DNA of 11,351 bases, taken from assembly GCA_021325695.1 (NCBI GenBank), contig JAJTCR010000017.1:1-11351 (forward strand), in the 5' to 3' direction. This document shows positions 1-7,305 of this stretch, one piece after another. Position 1 is the first letter of the stretch. Every line of letters begins with the position of its first letter. The stretch comes from Steroidobacteraceae bacterium (lineage in GTDB: Bacteria > Pseudomonadota > Gammaproteobacteria > Steroidobacterales > Steroidobacteraceae). The notes below the pieces were generated by a model. That model was not told where the DNA came from. It did not search any database and saw only the letters and a list, made by a program, of their open reading frames with translations. Made by a program: the position numbers and the translations under genes.

Positions 1-344
1 CCGATGATCGGCGCCATGTGGTGCTCGCAGTGCGACTCGAACTCGATGTCGCGCAGCACCACCATCTCGTCGTAGCCGCCGGTTTCCTCGAACGTGCGGC
101 TGAGGTATTCGCGCGGATCGACGGCGTAACCGGAGAACCAGTCGGTGTATGCGGCGACGACGCGCTTGGGCGTCTCGAGCAGTCCCTCGCGGTGCGGATC
201 TTCGCCGGCCCAGCGCAGCAGCGTGCGGACGGCTTCTTCGGCAGCCTCACGGTCCACGCCGTGGTGTCGTGCAGCCGGGCCTCGCGTCACGGAGCTGCTG
301 GCCGGTTTCGGGCGGGCGCGGGACTTCGAATGCGGCACGGCCAT
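1..344 (-). CDS. folE: GTP cyclohydrolase I, partial (C-terminal part beyond window start)
   Basis: Converts GTP to 7,8-dihydroneopterin triphosphate, the first step of tetrahydrofolate (and pterin) synthesis, in the cytoplasm. The visible 114 codons contain the family's diagnostic stretches: EGLLETPKRVVAAY (residues 54-66), a DWFSGY segment (68-73), YLSRTFEETGGYDEM (80-94) and FESHCEHHMAPII (102-114). Cys106 and His109 of CEHH match the first two zinc ligands of the family, and His108 the active-site histidine. The third zinc ligand lies in the missing part. The start at 344 is supported by an AGGAGAG ribosome-binding site just upstream. A basic, low-complexity tail of about 28 residues precedes the conserved domain. 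The gene lies 15 bases downstream of the rhomboid stop on the same strand, so the two are probably cotranscribed. Identification is secure; only the 3' end is unseen. Confidence 0.96.
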   Translation of the reverse strand, partial: MAVPHSKSRARPKPASSSVTRGPAARHHGVDREAAEEAVRTLLRWAGEDPHREGLLETPKRVVAAYTDWFSGYAVDPREYLSRTFEETGGYDEMVVLRDIEFESHCEHHMAPII

Positions 345-359
345 CGCGGCTCTCCTTGT

Positions 360-821
360 TCAGCGCAGGTTCGAACGAGCCTGGCTCCGCCAGTAAACCA
401 GCAGAGCGTACCCGGCCGCCATGCCGCCCAGGTGCGCGAAATGCGCCACGCCCTGGCCCGATCCCGTCACGCCCAGGTAGAGCTCGAGGGCGCCGTAGAG
501 CGTCACAAAGAGCCAGGCCGGCATCGGGATCGGCGGGAACAGCAACATGATGCGTCGGCGCGGGAAGGCCATGCCGAACGCGAGCAGCAGGCCGAACACG
601 CCACCCATGTTGAAGAACAGGTGCGTCAGGCTGCCGTGCAGGAACCCGTAGGTGACGACCTGCCAGAGTTCGAAACCGGGGGCCCCGGGAAAGTTCGGCG
701 ACGCCGGCGGCCACAGCGCGAACCACCGCACCAGCAGTGGACCGGTGAGCAATTGCGCCGCGAACAGTCCGACGTTGAGCAGCAGCAGCGCGCGCGTTGC
801 GGCAGGCATGGACGATGGCAT
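360..821 (-). CDS. Rhomboid-family membrane protein with internal deletion, catalytic Ser missing
   Basis: Rhomboids are intramembrane serine proteases. This 153-residue product aligns by eye with the small bacterial class: TM1 (residues 10-30), a GFxHGSxTHLFFNM segment (59-72) with His67 and Asn71 of the HxxxN oxyanion motif, then GGVFGLLLAFGMAFPRRR (73-90), a PIPMPAWLFVTLYG helix (98-110) and AHFAHLGGM (126-134) with the catalytic His130. In full-length relatives the TM2 FNM is followed by a loop, TM3 and then GxSG before VFGLL. Here FNM joins directly to GGVFGLL, so TM3 and the catalytic serine are absent. The product is well short of the roughly 200-plus residues usual for the class. It is in frame throughout. 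The start at 821 (MPSSMP) is a choice; Met at 809 is the alternative and neither has a strong ribosome-binding site. Upstream partner of folE. A protease function is not supported as it stands. Confidence 0.8.
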   Translation of the reverse strand: MPSSMPAATRALLLLNVGLFAAQLLTGPLLVRWFALWPPASPNFPGAPGFELWQVVTYGFLHGSLTHLFFNMGGVFGLLLAFGMAFPRRRIMLLFPPIPMPAWLFVTLYGALELYLGVTGSGQGVAHFAHLGGMAAGYALLVYWRSQARSNLR

Positions 822-890
822 TCCGCCATCGTAACGGAATCGCCCGGACACGATCGACGCTCCGACCGTGCTAGGGTTGTGTCGGACACG
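822..890. promoter_or_regulatory. Divergent intergenic region with a 10-bp direct repeat
   Basis: These 69 bases separate the divergent rhomboid and alpha/beta hydrolase genes, so promoters for both directions should lie here or overlap the starts. The ten-base word CGGACACGAT occurs twice in the same orientation, at 845-854 and 883-892, the second copy running onto the hydrolase ATG. A repeat spaced 38 bases apart could be a paired regulator site. I could not assign a convincing sigma-70 promoter; TACGAT on the minus strand close to the rhomboid start is only a weak -10 candidate. Function is inferred from position only. Confidence 0.3.
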
Positions 891-2424
891 ATGACGGCGC
901 ATCGCATGACATTCCGCTCCTGGGCCAGTGGTGTGGCCGCTGGCCTCGCCTGCCTGGCGCTGGTCCACGCGTACGCGGCCACGTCGGCCCTGCGCGTGGC
1001 TTTCGGTACGCTGCAGTTCGCGCCGTGCACGCTCGCCGCGCCCGGGCAGGCGGTCACGCTGACCGCGCGCTGCGCGTCGCTGCAAGTGCCGGAAGATTCC
1101 TCGCGCCCGACCGGCCGGCGCATCGACGTCGCGATTGCCTGGGTGCCGAGCACCGCGAAATCCCCGGCGGCCGACCCGGTGCTGTTCCTCGCCGGCGGGC
1201 CCGGGCAGTCCGCGCTCGAAGCGTTCCCCACCCTGGCTCCCGCGTTCCGGCACGTGCTGCGCCAGCGGCACGTGATCCTGGTCGACCAGCGCGGCACGGG
1301 ACGGTCGCATCCGCTCGAATGTCCGCAGGCGATCGGCGCCGAGGATTCGGCCGCGGCGCTGGACGCGACCGACCCGACCGTCGCGCGTCGCATCGCGGCT
1401 CAGTGCCTGGCCGAAGTCGGGCACGGCGCCGACCCGCGTTTCTACACGACGAGCGACTACGTCGCCGATCTCGAGGCCGTGCGCACCGCGCTGGCACTGG
1501 AATCCGTAAACCTCGTCGGCGTGTCGTACGGGACGCGGGTCGCGCTGGAATACGTGCGTCGTCACCCCCGCCGGATCCGCGCCGCCGTGCTCGACTCGGT
1601 CGTGCCGCCGACGCTGATCCTCGGGGCCGAGCATGCGCGCAACCTCGACGCAGCGATCGACGCACAATTCGACCGGTGCGAGGCGGACACCGGTTGCCGG
1701 GAACGATTCGGCTCGCCGCGCGCGCGCCTCGACACCGTGCTCGCCACGCTGCGAGAGCGGCCGGTCAAGGTGGCGTATGCCGACCCCGTCACCAACGAAC
1801 CGCGCGAGGACGAGCTGACGGCCGATGCGCTCGTCGGCGTCGTGCGCCTGCACGCCTACGCGCCGCAATTGTTTGCGATGCTGCCGATGCTGCTCGATGC
1901 CGCCGTGCGGGGAAACTACGGGACGCTCATGGCCCAGGCGCGCATGGTCGAGCAGCTGGTCGGCGAGCAGATCTCCGTGCCGCTCCAGCTCGCGGTCAGT
2001 TGCACCGAGGACGCGCCGTGGCTGGTGCCGGACCCGGCGGACCGCCACACGCTGATGGGCACGGCGTTCGTCGACTTCCTGCGCGCGCAGTGCGAAGTCT
2101 GGCCGCGCGGGCGCGTGCCACAGGACTTCCATGCGCCCGTCGTGGTCGACCGGCCCATGCTGCTGCTGTCGGGCGAGTTGGACCCGGTCACGCCGCCTCG
2201 TTATGGCGTCGAGGTGGCGGACCGCCTGCCGCACGCACGCCACGTCGTGCTGCGCGGACAGGGCCACGGTGTGCTGGGCGTCGGCTGCACGCCACGCCTG
2301 CTCGGGGGCTTCCTCGAGCGCCCCGAACCCGCCGGGCTCGACGCGCGCTGCCTCGACGCGCTCGGCTACGTGCCGCCCTTCGGTGGCTCGTACGGCTGGG
2401 ATCCAGGACGCGGCGTCGCCGTCG
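891..2424 (+). CDS. Secreted alpha/beta hydrolase, peptidase S33 / TAP-like
   Basis: Serine hydrolase of the tripeptidyl/prolyl aminopeptidase-like group, predicted periplasmic. An N-terminal hydrophobic stretch (residues about 11-29) ends in AYA, a signal-peptidase I type site; Met6 at 906 would serve equally well as start. Domain hallmarks in order: LAGGPGQSA (100-108, oxyanion region), DQRGTGRS (132-139), nucleophile elbow GVSYG with Ser212, SGELDPVTPP with Asp431, and GQGHG with His459. Ten cysteines suggest disulfides. The recognisable protein ends at GGSYGWDP (residue 505, base 2405), about where TAP-like proteins end, but there is no stop there: this frame stays open to 3035, through most of the ABC ATPase gene. 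I end the feature just before the ATPase start. A TGA at 2426-2428 in the -1 frame would give an ATGA overlap with that start. Heads a likely operon with the ABC exporter; the physiological substrate is unknown. Confidence 0.9.
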
Positions 2425-3171
2425 ATGAGTTACGTCGAGGGCCTGCGCAAGGCGTTCCGAACGCGCGGCGGTGTCGTGCAGGCGGTCGACGACGTGGCCT
2501 TCGAGGCCGCGGACGGGCAGATCACGGGGCTGCTCGGGCCGAACGGCGCCGGCAAGACCACGACCCTGCGCATGCTCTACACGTTGATGGCGCCCGACAC
2601 GGGCAGGGTGCTCGTCGACGGGCTCGATCCGGCGGTCGAGCCCGGGCGCGTCCGCGCCACGCTCGGCGTGTTGCCCGATGCACGCGGCATCTACAAGCGC
2701 CTGACCGCACGCGAAAACGTCGCGTACTTCGGCGAGCTGCACGGGCTCGACCGACGCACGATCGCGGAACGCATTGCGAACCTCTGTCGCGCGCTCGACA
2801 TGCACGAGTTCATCGACCGTCGTGCCGAGGGGTTCTCGCAGGGGCAGCGCACCAAGACGGCGATCGCGCGCGCGCTGGTGCACGATCCGCGCAACGTCGT
2901 GCTCGACGAGCCGGCCAACGGGCTCGACGTCATGACGACGCGTGCGCTGCGGGAGTTCCTGCTGCGGTTGCGCGAGGACGGCCGCTGCGTGCTGTTCTCG
3001 AGCCACATCATGCAGGAGGTCGCACGGCTCTGTGACCGCATCGTGGTCATCGCGCACGGCCGTGTCGTGGCCGCCGGTTCGCCGGACGAACTGCGCGAAA
3101 GCACGGGTTGCCCGAACCTGGAGGACGCGTTCGTCAAGGCGATCGGCACGGCGGAGGGGCTCTACGAGTGA
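2425..3171 (+). CDS. ABC transporter ATP-binding protein, NatA type
   Basis: A 248-residue ATPase subunit that powers an ABC-2 exporter in the inner membrane. Motifs in order: Walker A GPNGAGKT (38-45), signature FSQGQ (137-141, in place of LSGGQ), Walker B NVVLDEP (157-163, catalytic Glu162), D-loop NGLD (165-168) and H-loop His194. The usual Q-loop glutamine position holds Asp85 (LPDARGIY). The pattern, including LTARENVAYFGELHGL, is typical of NatA-like ATPases that pair with NatB permeases. The start ATG at 2425 sits inside an ATGA and has no clear ribosome-binding site, so translation is probably coupled to the upstream hydrolase gene. The stop overlaps the permease start (GTGA at 3168-3171). 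Export by the pair is a family inference; sodium specificity cannot be read from the sequence. Confidence 0.95.
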   Translation: MSYVEGLRKAFRTRGGVVQAVDDVAFEAADGQITGLLGPNGAGKTTTLRMLYTLMAPDTGRVLVDGLDPAVEPGRVRATLGVLPDARGIYKRLTARENVAYFGELHGLDRRTIAERIANLCRALDMHEFIDRRAEGFSQGQRTKTAIARALVHDPRNVVLDEPANGLDVMTTRALREFLLRLREDGRCVLFSSHIMQEVARLCDRIVVIAHGRVVAAGSPDELRESTGCPNLEDAFVKAIGTAEGLYE

Positions 3172-4346
3172 AGGCGCTCTGGGTCGTGCTGCGCAAGGAG
3201 CTGCTGGATGCGTTCCGTGACCGGCGCATGGTCGCTGTCGCGTTCCTGGTCATGCCGCTGGCGGTGCCGACGATCATTGGCGGCACCGCAGCGCTCGGCG
3301 CGCGCAAGCAGGCCGCGCAGCTCGAATCGACGCTCGCGCTGCCGGTGATCGGCGGCAAACTCGCCCCGAACCTGGTCGACTGGCTCGGGCAGCAGAACGT
3401 CGAAGTGACGGCGGCGCCGGCCGATCCGGACGCGGCCGTACGCGCACAGCAGCACGACGTGATCCTGCGCATCGACCCCGAGTACGCCGAGGACTGGCGC
3501 AACGGCCGGCCCGCGGGCGTCGAGGTGATCTTCGACAGCTCGCGGCCGATGTCGACGGGCGCGACCATCGCGCGGGTGCGCGGCCTGCTCGACGGCTATT
3601 CCGACACGGTCGGGACACTGCGCCTGATCGCACGCGGCATCCATCCTGCGGTGGCGCGGCCGTTGCAGGTCGGCTCGCGCGACGTCGCCACGCCCGAGGC
3701 GCGCTTCGACCTGAGCCAGCAACTGCTGCCGTACCTGCTGCTGCTGCTCGCGTTCATCGGCGGCATGCAGGTCGCGATCGACGCGACGGCGGGCGAGCGT
3801 GAGCGGCAGTCGCTCGAACCGCTGCTCGCCACGCCGGTGTCGCGCGAGGCGATCATCAGCGCCAAGATCCTCGCAACCGCGATCTTCGCGCTGCTCACGA
3901 TCACGGCGACGCTGCTCGCCTACCGGATCTCGTTCGCGCTGCTGCCGAGCGACCTGCCGGAAAGCTCGTTCGCGTTCGGCCCGCGTGCGCTGCTGCAGCT
4001 GTTCGTGGTGATACTGCCGGTCGTGCTGCTCGGCGCCACGGTGCTGACCGCGCTCGCGGCTTTCGCCCGGAGTTACCGCGAAGCGCAGGGATATCTGCCG
4101 TTGCTGATTTTCCTGCCGATGGTCCCGACGCTCGTGCTGATGGTCGCGCCCGTCCGCACGCAAACGTGGATGCTCGCGGTCCCGTTCCTCGGGCAGAACC
4201 AGCTGATCCTGCGGATTTTGCGTGACGAGCGCATCGCGCCGGGCGAGTGGGGCGTGAATCTCGGCGCCGGGTTCGCGCTGGTGGCCGTCGCCTGGCTGGT
4301 CGCCGCGCGCCTCTACTACAGGGAGCAGCTGGCCGCGTCGTCCTGA
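3168..4346 (+). CDS. ABC-2 type transporter permease, NatB type
   Basis: A 392-residue inner-membrane permease, partner of the ATPase just upstream. It starts with GTG at 3168, overlapping the ATPase TGA, with a GGAGGGG ribosome-binding site 8 bases before. The N-terminus VKALWVVLRKELLDAFRDRR leads into TM1 (about 22-43). A large periplasmic domain (about 45-185) follows, then a five- or six-helix core (about 187-207, 230-258, 275-300, 309-327, 364-382). The cytoplasmic GERERQSLEPLLATPVSR segment (209-226) is the coupling motif characteristic of this ABC-2 group. The length and the big extracytoplasmic loop after TM1 match NatB-like permeases. Substrate unknown; linkage to a secreted peptidase-like hydrolase hints at a peptide or other envelope compound, which is inference. 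The last 31 bases overlap the 3' end of the convergent SGNH gene. Confidence 0.93.
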   Translation: MKALWVVLRKELLDAFRDRRMVAVAFLVMPLAVPTIIGGTAALGARKQAAQLESTLALPVIGGKLAPNLVDWLGQQNVEVTAAPADPDAAVRAQQHDVILRIDPEYAEDWRNGRPAGVEVIFDSSRPMSTGATIARVRGLLDGYSDTVGTLRLIARGIHPAVARPLQVGSRDVATPEARFDLSQQLLPYLLLLLAFIGGMQVAIDATAGERERQSLEPLLATPVSREAIISAKILATAIFALLTITATLLAYRISFALLPSDLPESSFAFGPRALLQLFVVILPVVLLGATVLTALAAFARSYREAQGYLPLLIFLPMVPTLVLMVAPVRTQTWMLAVPFLGQNQLILRILRDERIAPGEWGVNLGAGFALVAVAWLVAARLYYREQLAASS

Positions 4347-5095
4347 GCGACCCGCTCGGTTTCACGTGCCTCGGCGTCGCGCCTGATGCGACGCTTGCCC
4401 GCGAGCGTCGGCGGCCAGAGGTCCATGAGTCCCGCCGCCCAGCATTCGCATGCGTGCTCGTGCGGGTGAAAGCCGTCGCTCGCGAAATGATCGGGCGACA
4501 TGGCTGGCGGGAACTGGAAGTGGAACACGCGCCTGTGCTGGTCGATCACCTCCGTCGCCGCGGCCCGCAGCTCGCGCACCCGCCCGGCCAGCACGGCCTT
4601 GAGCGGCCAGCGCAGCGCGGGGAACGTCTCGAGCGGCGGCAACCCGCCGTACAGGATCGCGGCGCGCGGGGACTTTGCGCGCAATTCGGCCAGGATCGCG
4701 GCAAGGTTCTGCGCGAATTCGTCGACGGACACCTGGTGGGTGGCGTCGTTGACGCCGCACGACAGGATGTAGACGTGCGCGCGCTGCACCGTCGGCACCA
4801 CCTCACGCAGGACCTGCCCCGAGGTGGCGCCGTTGCGGCCGTGCACGCGCCAGTCGACGGCGCAGCCCAGCCGCGCATGCAGCAGCCGCGCGTAGGTGGC
4901 AGTCAGCGAGTGGCACTGCTCCCGGACGCCCGTGCCGACCATGATCGAGTCGCCGACGCCGGCCAGCTTGAGCGCCGGCACGAATCCGGACCCCACGCGA
5001 CCCGAGTCGCCGACGGGCGCCGGCAGGGTCGGGGCGCGACGCAGCAGCCAGAGCCCCTGCATGATCGCGATCGGCAGCAACAGTCGCTGGTACAT
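4316..5095 (-). CDS. SGNH/GDSL hydrolase, membrane-anchored or secreted
   Basis: A 259-residue esterase/lipase-like protein of the SGNH fold. Block I is GVGDSIMVGTG with nucleophile Ser50, block II HGRNGATSG (85-93) with the oxyanion Gly/Asn region, block III SCGVNDATH (112-120) with Asn116, and block V SDGFHP (206-211) with the Asp207/His210 dyad. All four catalytic blocks are intact. The N-terminal hydrophobic stretch (residues 5-18, LLLPIAIMQGLWLL) looks like a signal anchor with no clear cleavage site, so the enzyme probably faces the periplasm. Many members are acyl hydrolases; substrate not predictable. The C-terminal tail (231-259) is charged and probably disordered, and is the part that overlaps the permease gene on the other strand. 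No strong ribosome-binding site precedes ATG 5095, so the exact start is less sure than the domain. Confidence 0.9.
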   Translation of the reverse strand: MYQRLLLPIAIMQGLWLLRRAPTLPAPVGDSGRVGSGFVPALKLAGVGDSIMVGTGVREQCHSLTATYARLLHARLGCAVDWRVHGRNGATSGQVLREVVPTVQRAHVYILSCGVNDATHQVSVDEFAQNLAAILAELRAKSPRAAILYGGLPPLETFPALRWPLKAVLAGRVRELRAAATEVIDQHRRVFHFQFPPAMSPDHFASDGFHPHEHACECWAAGLMDLWPPTLAGKRRIRRDAEARETERVAQDDAASCSL

Positions 5096-5291
5096 GGTGC
5101 GGCGAGCGTAGCCGCGACGAGCGCCGGGCAGGAATGGGCCGAAGCGGACGCGAAGCGAACCGTAAGTTCGCCGCGCGCGGTGAGAAGCCGATGACGGAAA
5201 CCGCGAACGTCCGGGCAGGACGAACGCCGAACGGATCCTTCCGCCGGCTTACCCGGGCGCGGCCGGGACGCTTGCAGGCTCGTCAGCCGGG
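5096..5291. other. Intergenic region with two small inverted repeats, no gene seen
   Basis: This 196-base gap lies between the GGT stop and the SGNH start, both on the minus strand. It holds a perfect 6-bp inverted repeat with a 5-base loop (GCGAAC, CGTAA, GTTCGC at 5155-5171). It also holds a 5-bp GC hairpin at 5252-5267 (CCCGG, six-base loop, CCGGG), 24 bases past the GGT stop. Neither is followed by a T-run on the minus strand, so intrinsic termination is only possible. Promoter elements for the SGNH gene should be here, but I could not pick a convincing one. No open frame with recognisable protein features. Confidence 0.4.
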
Positions 5292-7232
5292 CTACCAGCC
5301 GATGCCGTAATCCTCGCCGTGGTTGCTCGATCCGCCCCAGAAACTGCCGTTTTCGGGGTCGACGAGGATCGCGTTGATCGGGCCCGAGGTGCGAGCCTCG
5401 AACTCGAGCTTGTAGCCACGCAGCGCGAGTTCCCGCGAGACCCATTGCGGCATGCCCGAGTTCAGCACGATGCTGCCCGGCTGCGACTCGTGCAGGTCGA
5501 ACGATGCCCGCATCTGGTAGCTGTTGAAGTTCGCGGCCTCGACCGCCTCCTGCGGCGTCATGCCGAACTCGACCACGTTCAGCAGGAACTGCAGCAGGTT
5601 CTGGTCCTGCGTATCGCCACCCTGCACCGCGAAGGCGAGCCACGGCTTGCCGTCGCGCAGCGCGAGGCTCGGCGTGAGCGTGACCCGGGGCCGCTTGCCG
5701 GGTTCGATCACGTTGAAGGGGTTCTCCGCCGGATCGAGCACGAACGATTGCGCGCGCTGGCTCAGGCCGATGCCGGTGCGGCCGGCAATCGTCGCGGGCA
5801 CCCAACCGCCGCTCGGCGTCACGGCGACGAGCCAGCCGTCGGCGTCGGCGGCCACCTGCGAGGTCGTACCGGCGCGGAAGGCTTCCACGAAGTCGGCGTG
5901 TTGCTGCGCGGTCATTGGATGCGGCTCGACCGATGACTGGGCCGCCCGGCGCTGCTTCTGCTGGAGCAGGTCCGCGTATGGATTCTTGCCCCCCTGGAAC
6001 GGATAGGGGTCGCCGGGGCCCGCGGTCGCGTCGTTGCGATCCATGCGGATCGTCGCCGCGCGTTGCTTCGCGTACGCCTTCGAGAGCAGTCCCTCGGTCG
6101 GCTCGGCCGGCGGAAAGGCCGGGTCGCCGTAGTAGAAATCGCGATCCGCGAAGGCCAGGTTCATGGCCTGGTAGACCGTGTGCACGTAGTTGGCGCTGTT
6201 GTAGCCCATCGCGCGCAAGTCGAAATTCTCGAGGATGTTGAGCGACTGCAGCAACGCCGGGCCCTGCGTCCAGACGTCGAGCTTGTAGACGTCGATGCCG
6301 CGGTAGCTCGTGCGGAGCGGCTGTTCGAGCTTCGGCTTCCAGCCCGCGAGGTCCCCCAGGGTGATCAGCCCGCCCTGTTCCTGCACGCCGCGCACGAATT
6401 CCTGCGCGATGTCACCGCGGTAGAAACGGTCGTGTGCGGCCTGGATCGCCTCCTTGCGCGAACGGCCCGCGGCCAGTGCCTGCTTTTCCGCTTCGACCAG
6501 CTTGCGCAGGGTCGCGGCGAGGTCCGGCTGGCGAAAGATCTCGCCGGCGCGCGGCGCCGCGCGCGACTGGCCGAAGTGCGGCAGCATCACCTGTTTCGAA
6601 TAGGGCCATTCCGCGAGCTTGTCCTTCCAGCGCTCGACGTTGTCGGCGGTCTCCGCGTCGATCGGGTAGCCCTCGGCCAGGTCGATCGACGGCTGCAGCA
6701 CCTCGGCCAGCGAGAGCTTGCCGTACTCCTGCAGCATCAGCATCAAGCCGCCCGGGGTGCCCGGCGTCACCGCGGCCAGCGGTCCGTGCGCGGGTGGATA
6801 CTGGTAGCCCTTGCTCCGATAGAAGTCGGCAGTCGCGCCCGTCGGCGCCACGCCGAGCCCGTTGATCGCGACGACTTTCTTCGCCCGCGGGTCGTAGATC
6901 AGTGCCTGGGTCTCGCCGCCCCAGCTCAGCACGTCCCACATCGTCGACGTGGCCGCGATCATGGCGCAGGCCGCGTCGACGGCGTTGCCGCCGCGCTGGA
7001 ACATCATCGCCCCGGCGGTGGCCGCGAGCGGCTTGCCCGTGATGGCCATCCAGCGCTGGCCGTGCAGTGGCGGCTTCTGCGTCTTCGAGAGCGAGCGCGG
7101 CACGCTGGGCGACACCGCCTGACCAACCGGGGCAGACGCAACCTGGGCAAACGTGGACGACGTGGGCGCGGTGGTCATGCAGGACACGCTCAGTGCGGCG
7201 ACGACCGCGACCGACTTCCGTGGCTGGCTCAT
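5292..7232 (-). CDS. Gamma-glutamyltransferase family protein, secreted
   Basis: A 646-residue Ntn-hydrolase proenzyme of the GGT family, which cleaves gamma-glutamyl compounds such as glutathione or related amides after self-processing. An N-terminal hydrophobic stretch (8-19) followed by a Ser/Thr/Ala-rich linker suggests export; Cys19 is preceded by a poor lipobox. Large-subunit hallmarks: FQRGGNAVDAACAM (78-91), PGTPGGL (157-163) and AMNLAFADRDFYYGDP (356-371). The processing site is AGTTSQ, where Thr456 would be the new N-terminal nucleophile. The family normally reads TTH here, so His is replaced by Ser458. Small-subunit hallmarks follow: TPSGGW (472-477), GKRPRVTLTPSLAL (512-525) and GGDTQDQNLLQFLLNVVEFGM (538-558). 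This resembles the broader GGT-like group, not classical E. coli Ggt. Start ATG 7232 lies in the palindrome region shared with the divergent M20 gene. Exact substrate uncertain. Confidence 0.92.
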   Translation of the reverse strand: MSQPRKSVAVVAALSVSCMTTAPTSSTFAQVASAPVGQAVSPSVPRSLSKTQKPPLHGQRWMAITGKPLAATAGAMMFQRGGNAVDAACAMIAATSTMWDVLSWGGETQALIYDPRAKKVVAINGLGVAPTGATADFYRSKGYQYPPAHGPLAAVTPGTPGGLMLMLQEYGKLSLAEVLQPSIDLAEGYPIDAETADNVERWKDKLAEWPYSKQVMLPHFGQSRAAPRAGEIFRQPDLAATLRKLVEAEKQALAAGRSRKEAIQAAHDRFYRGDIAQEFVRGVQEQGGLITLGDLAGWKPKLEQPLRTSYRGIDVYKLDVWTQGPALLQSLNILENFDLRAMGYNSANYVHTVYQAMNLAFADRDFYYGDPAFPPAEPTEGLLSKAYAKQRAATIRMDRNDATAGPGDPYPFQGGKNPYADLLQQKQRRAAQSSVEPHPMTAQQHADFVEAFRAGTTSQVAADADGWLVAVTPSGGWVPATIAGRTGIGLSQRAQSFVLDPAENPFNVIEPGKRPRVTLTPSLALRDGKPWLAFAVQGGDTQDQNLLQFLLNVVEFGMTPQEAVEAANFNSYQMRASFDLHESQPGSIVLNSGMPQWVSRELALRGYKLEFEARTSGPINAILVDPENGSFWGGSSNHGEDYGIGW

Positions 7233-7262
7233 GAGACGTCTCGCTGTCGATGCGGTGGCTGC

Positions 7263-7292
7263 AGTATGCTGCGCGGCCTGCTCGCATGCCAA
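7263..7292 (-). promoter_or_regulatory. Candidate sigma-70 promoter for the GGT gene
   Basis: Read on the minus strand, TTGGCA (7292-7287, five of six matches to TTGACA) and CATACT (7268-7263, four of six to TATAAT) are separated by 18 bases. Transcription would start near 7256, about 24 bases before the GGT ATG at 7232, which fits a normal leader. A weaker plus-strand -10 (TATGCT, 7265-7270) overlaps it and might serve the M20 gene, but it has no good -35. Based on consensus matching only. Confidence 0.4.
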
Positions 7293-7305
7293 CGGTCCGC
7301 CCGTC

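Noticed and set aside
18..890. Plus-strand open frame opposite folE and the rhomboid, continuous with the hydrolase frame
   Set aside because: Low-complexity antisense sequence; both minus-strand genes are recognisable and the hydrolase has its own start and signal peptide at 891-906.
360..2267. Long minus-strand open frame extending the rhomboid upstream through the whole hydrolase region
   Set aside because: Only the part below 821 resembles a protein; the rest is His/Arg-rich antisense of a well-supported hydrolase gene, as expected at high GC.
3596..4163. Minus-strand open frames opposite the permease
   Set aside because: No domain features, and the permease has clear membrane helices and the ABC-2 coupling motif.
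4247..5194. Plus-strand open frame of 315 codons opposite the SGNH gene
   Set aside because: Arg/His-rich with no motif, while the opposite strand carries all four SGNH catalytic blocks.
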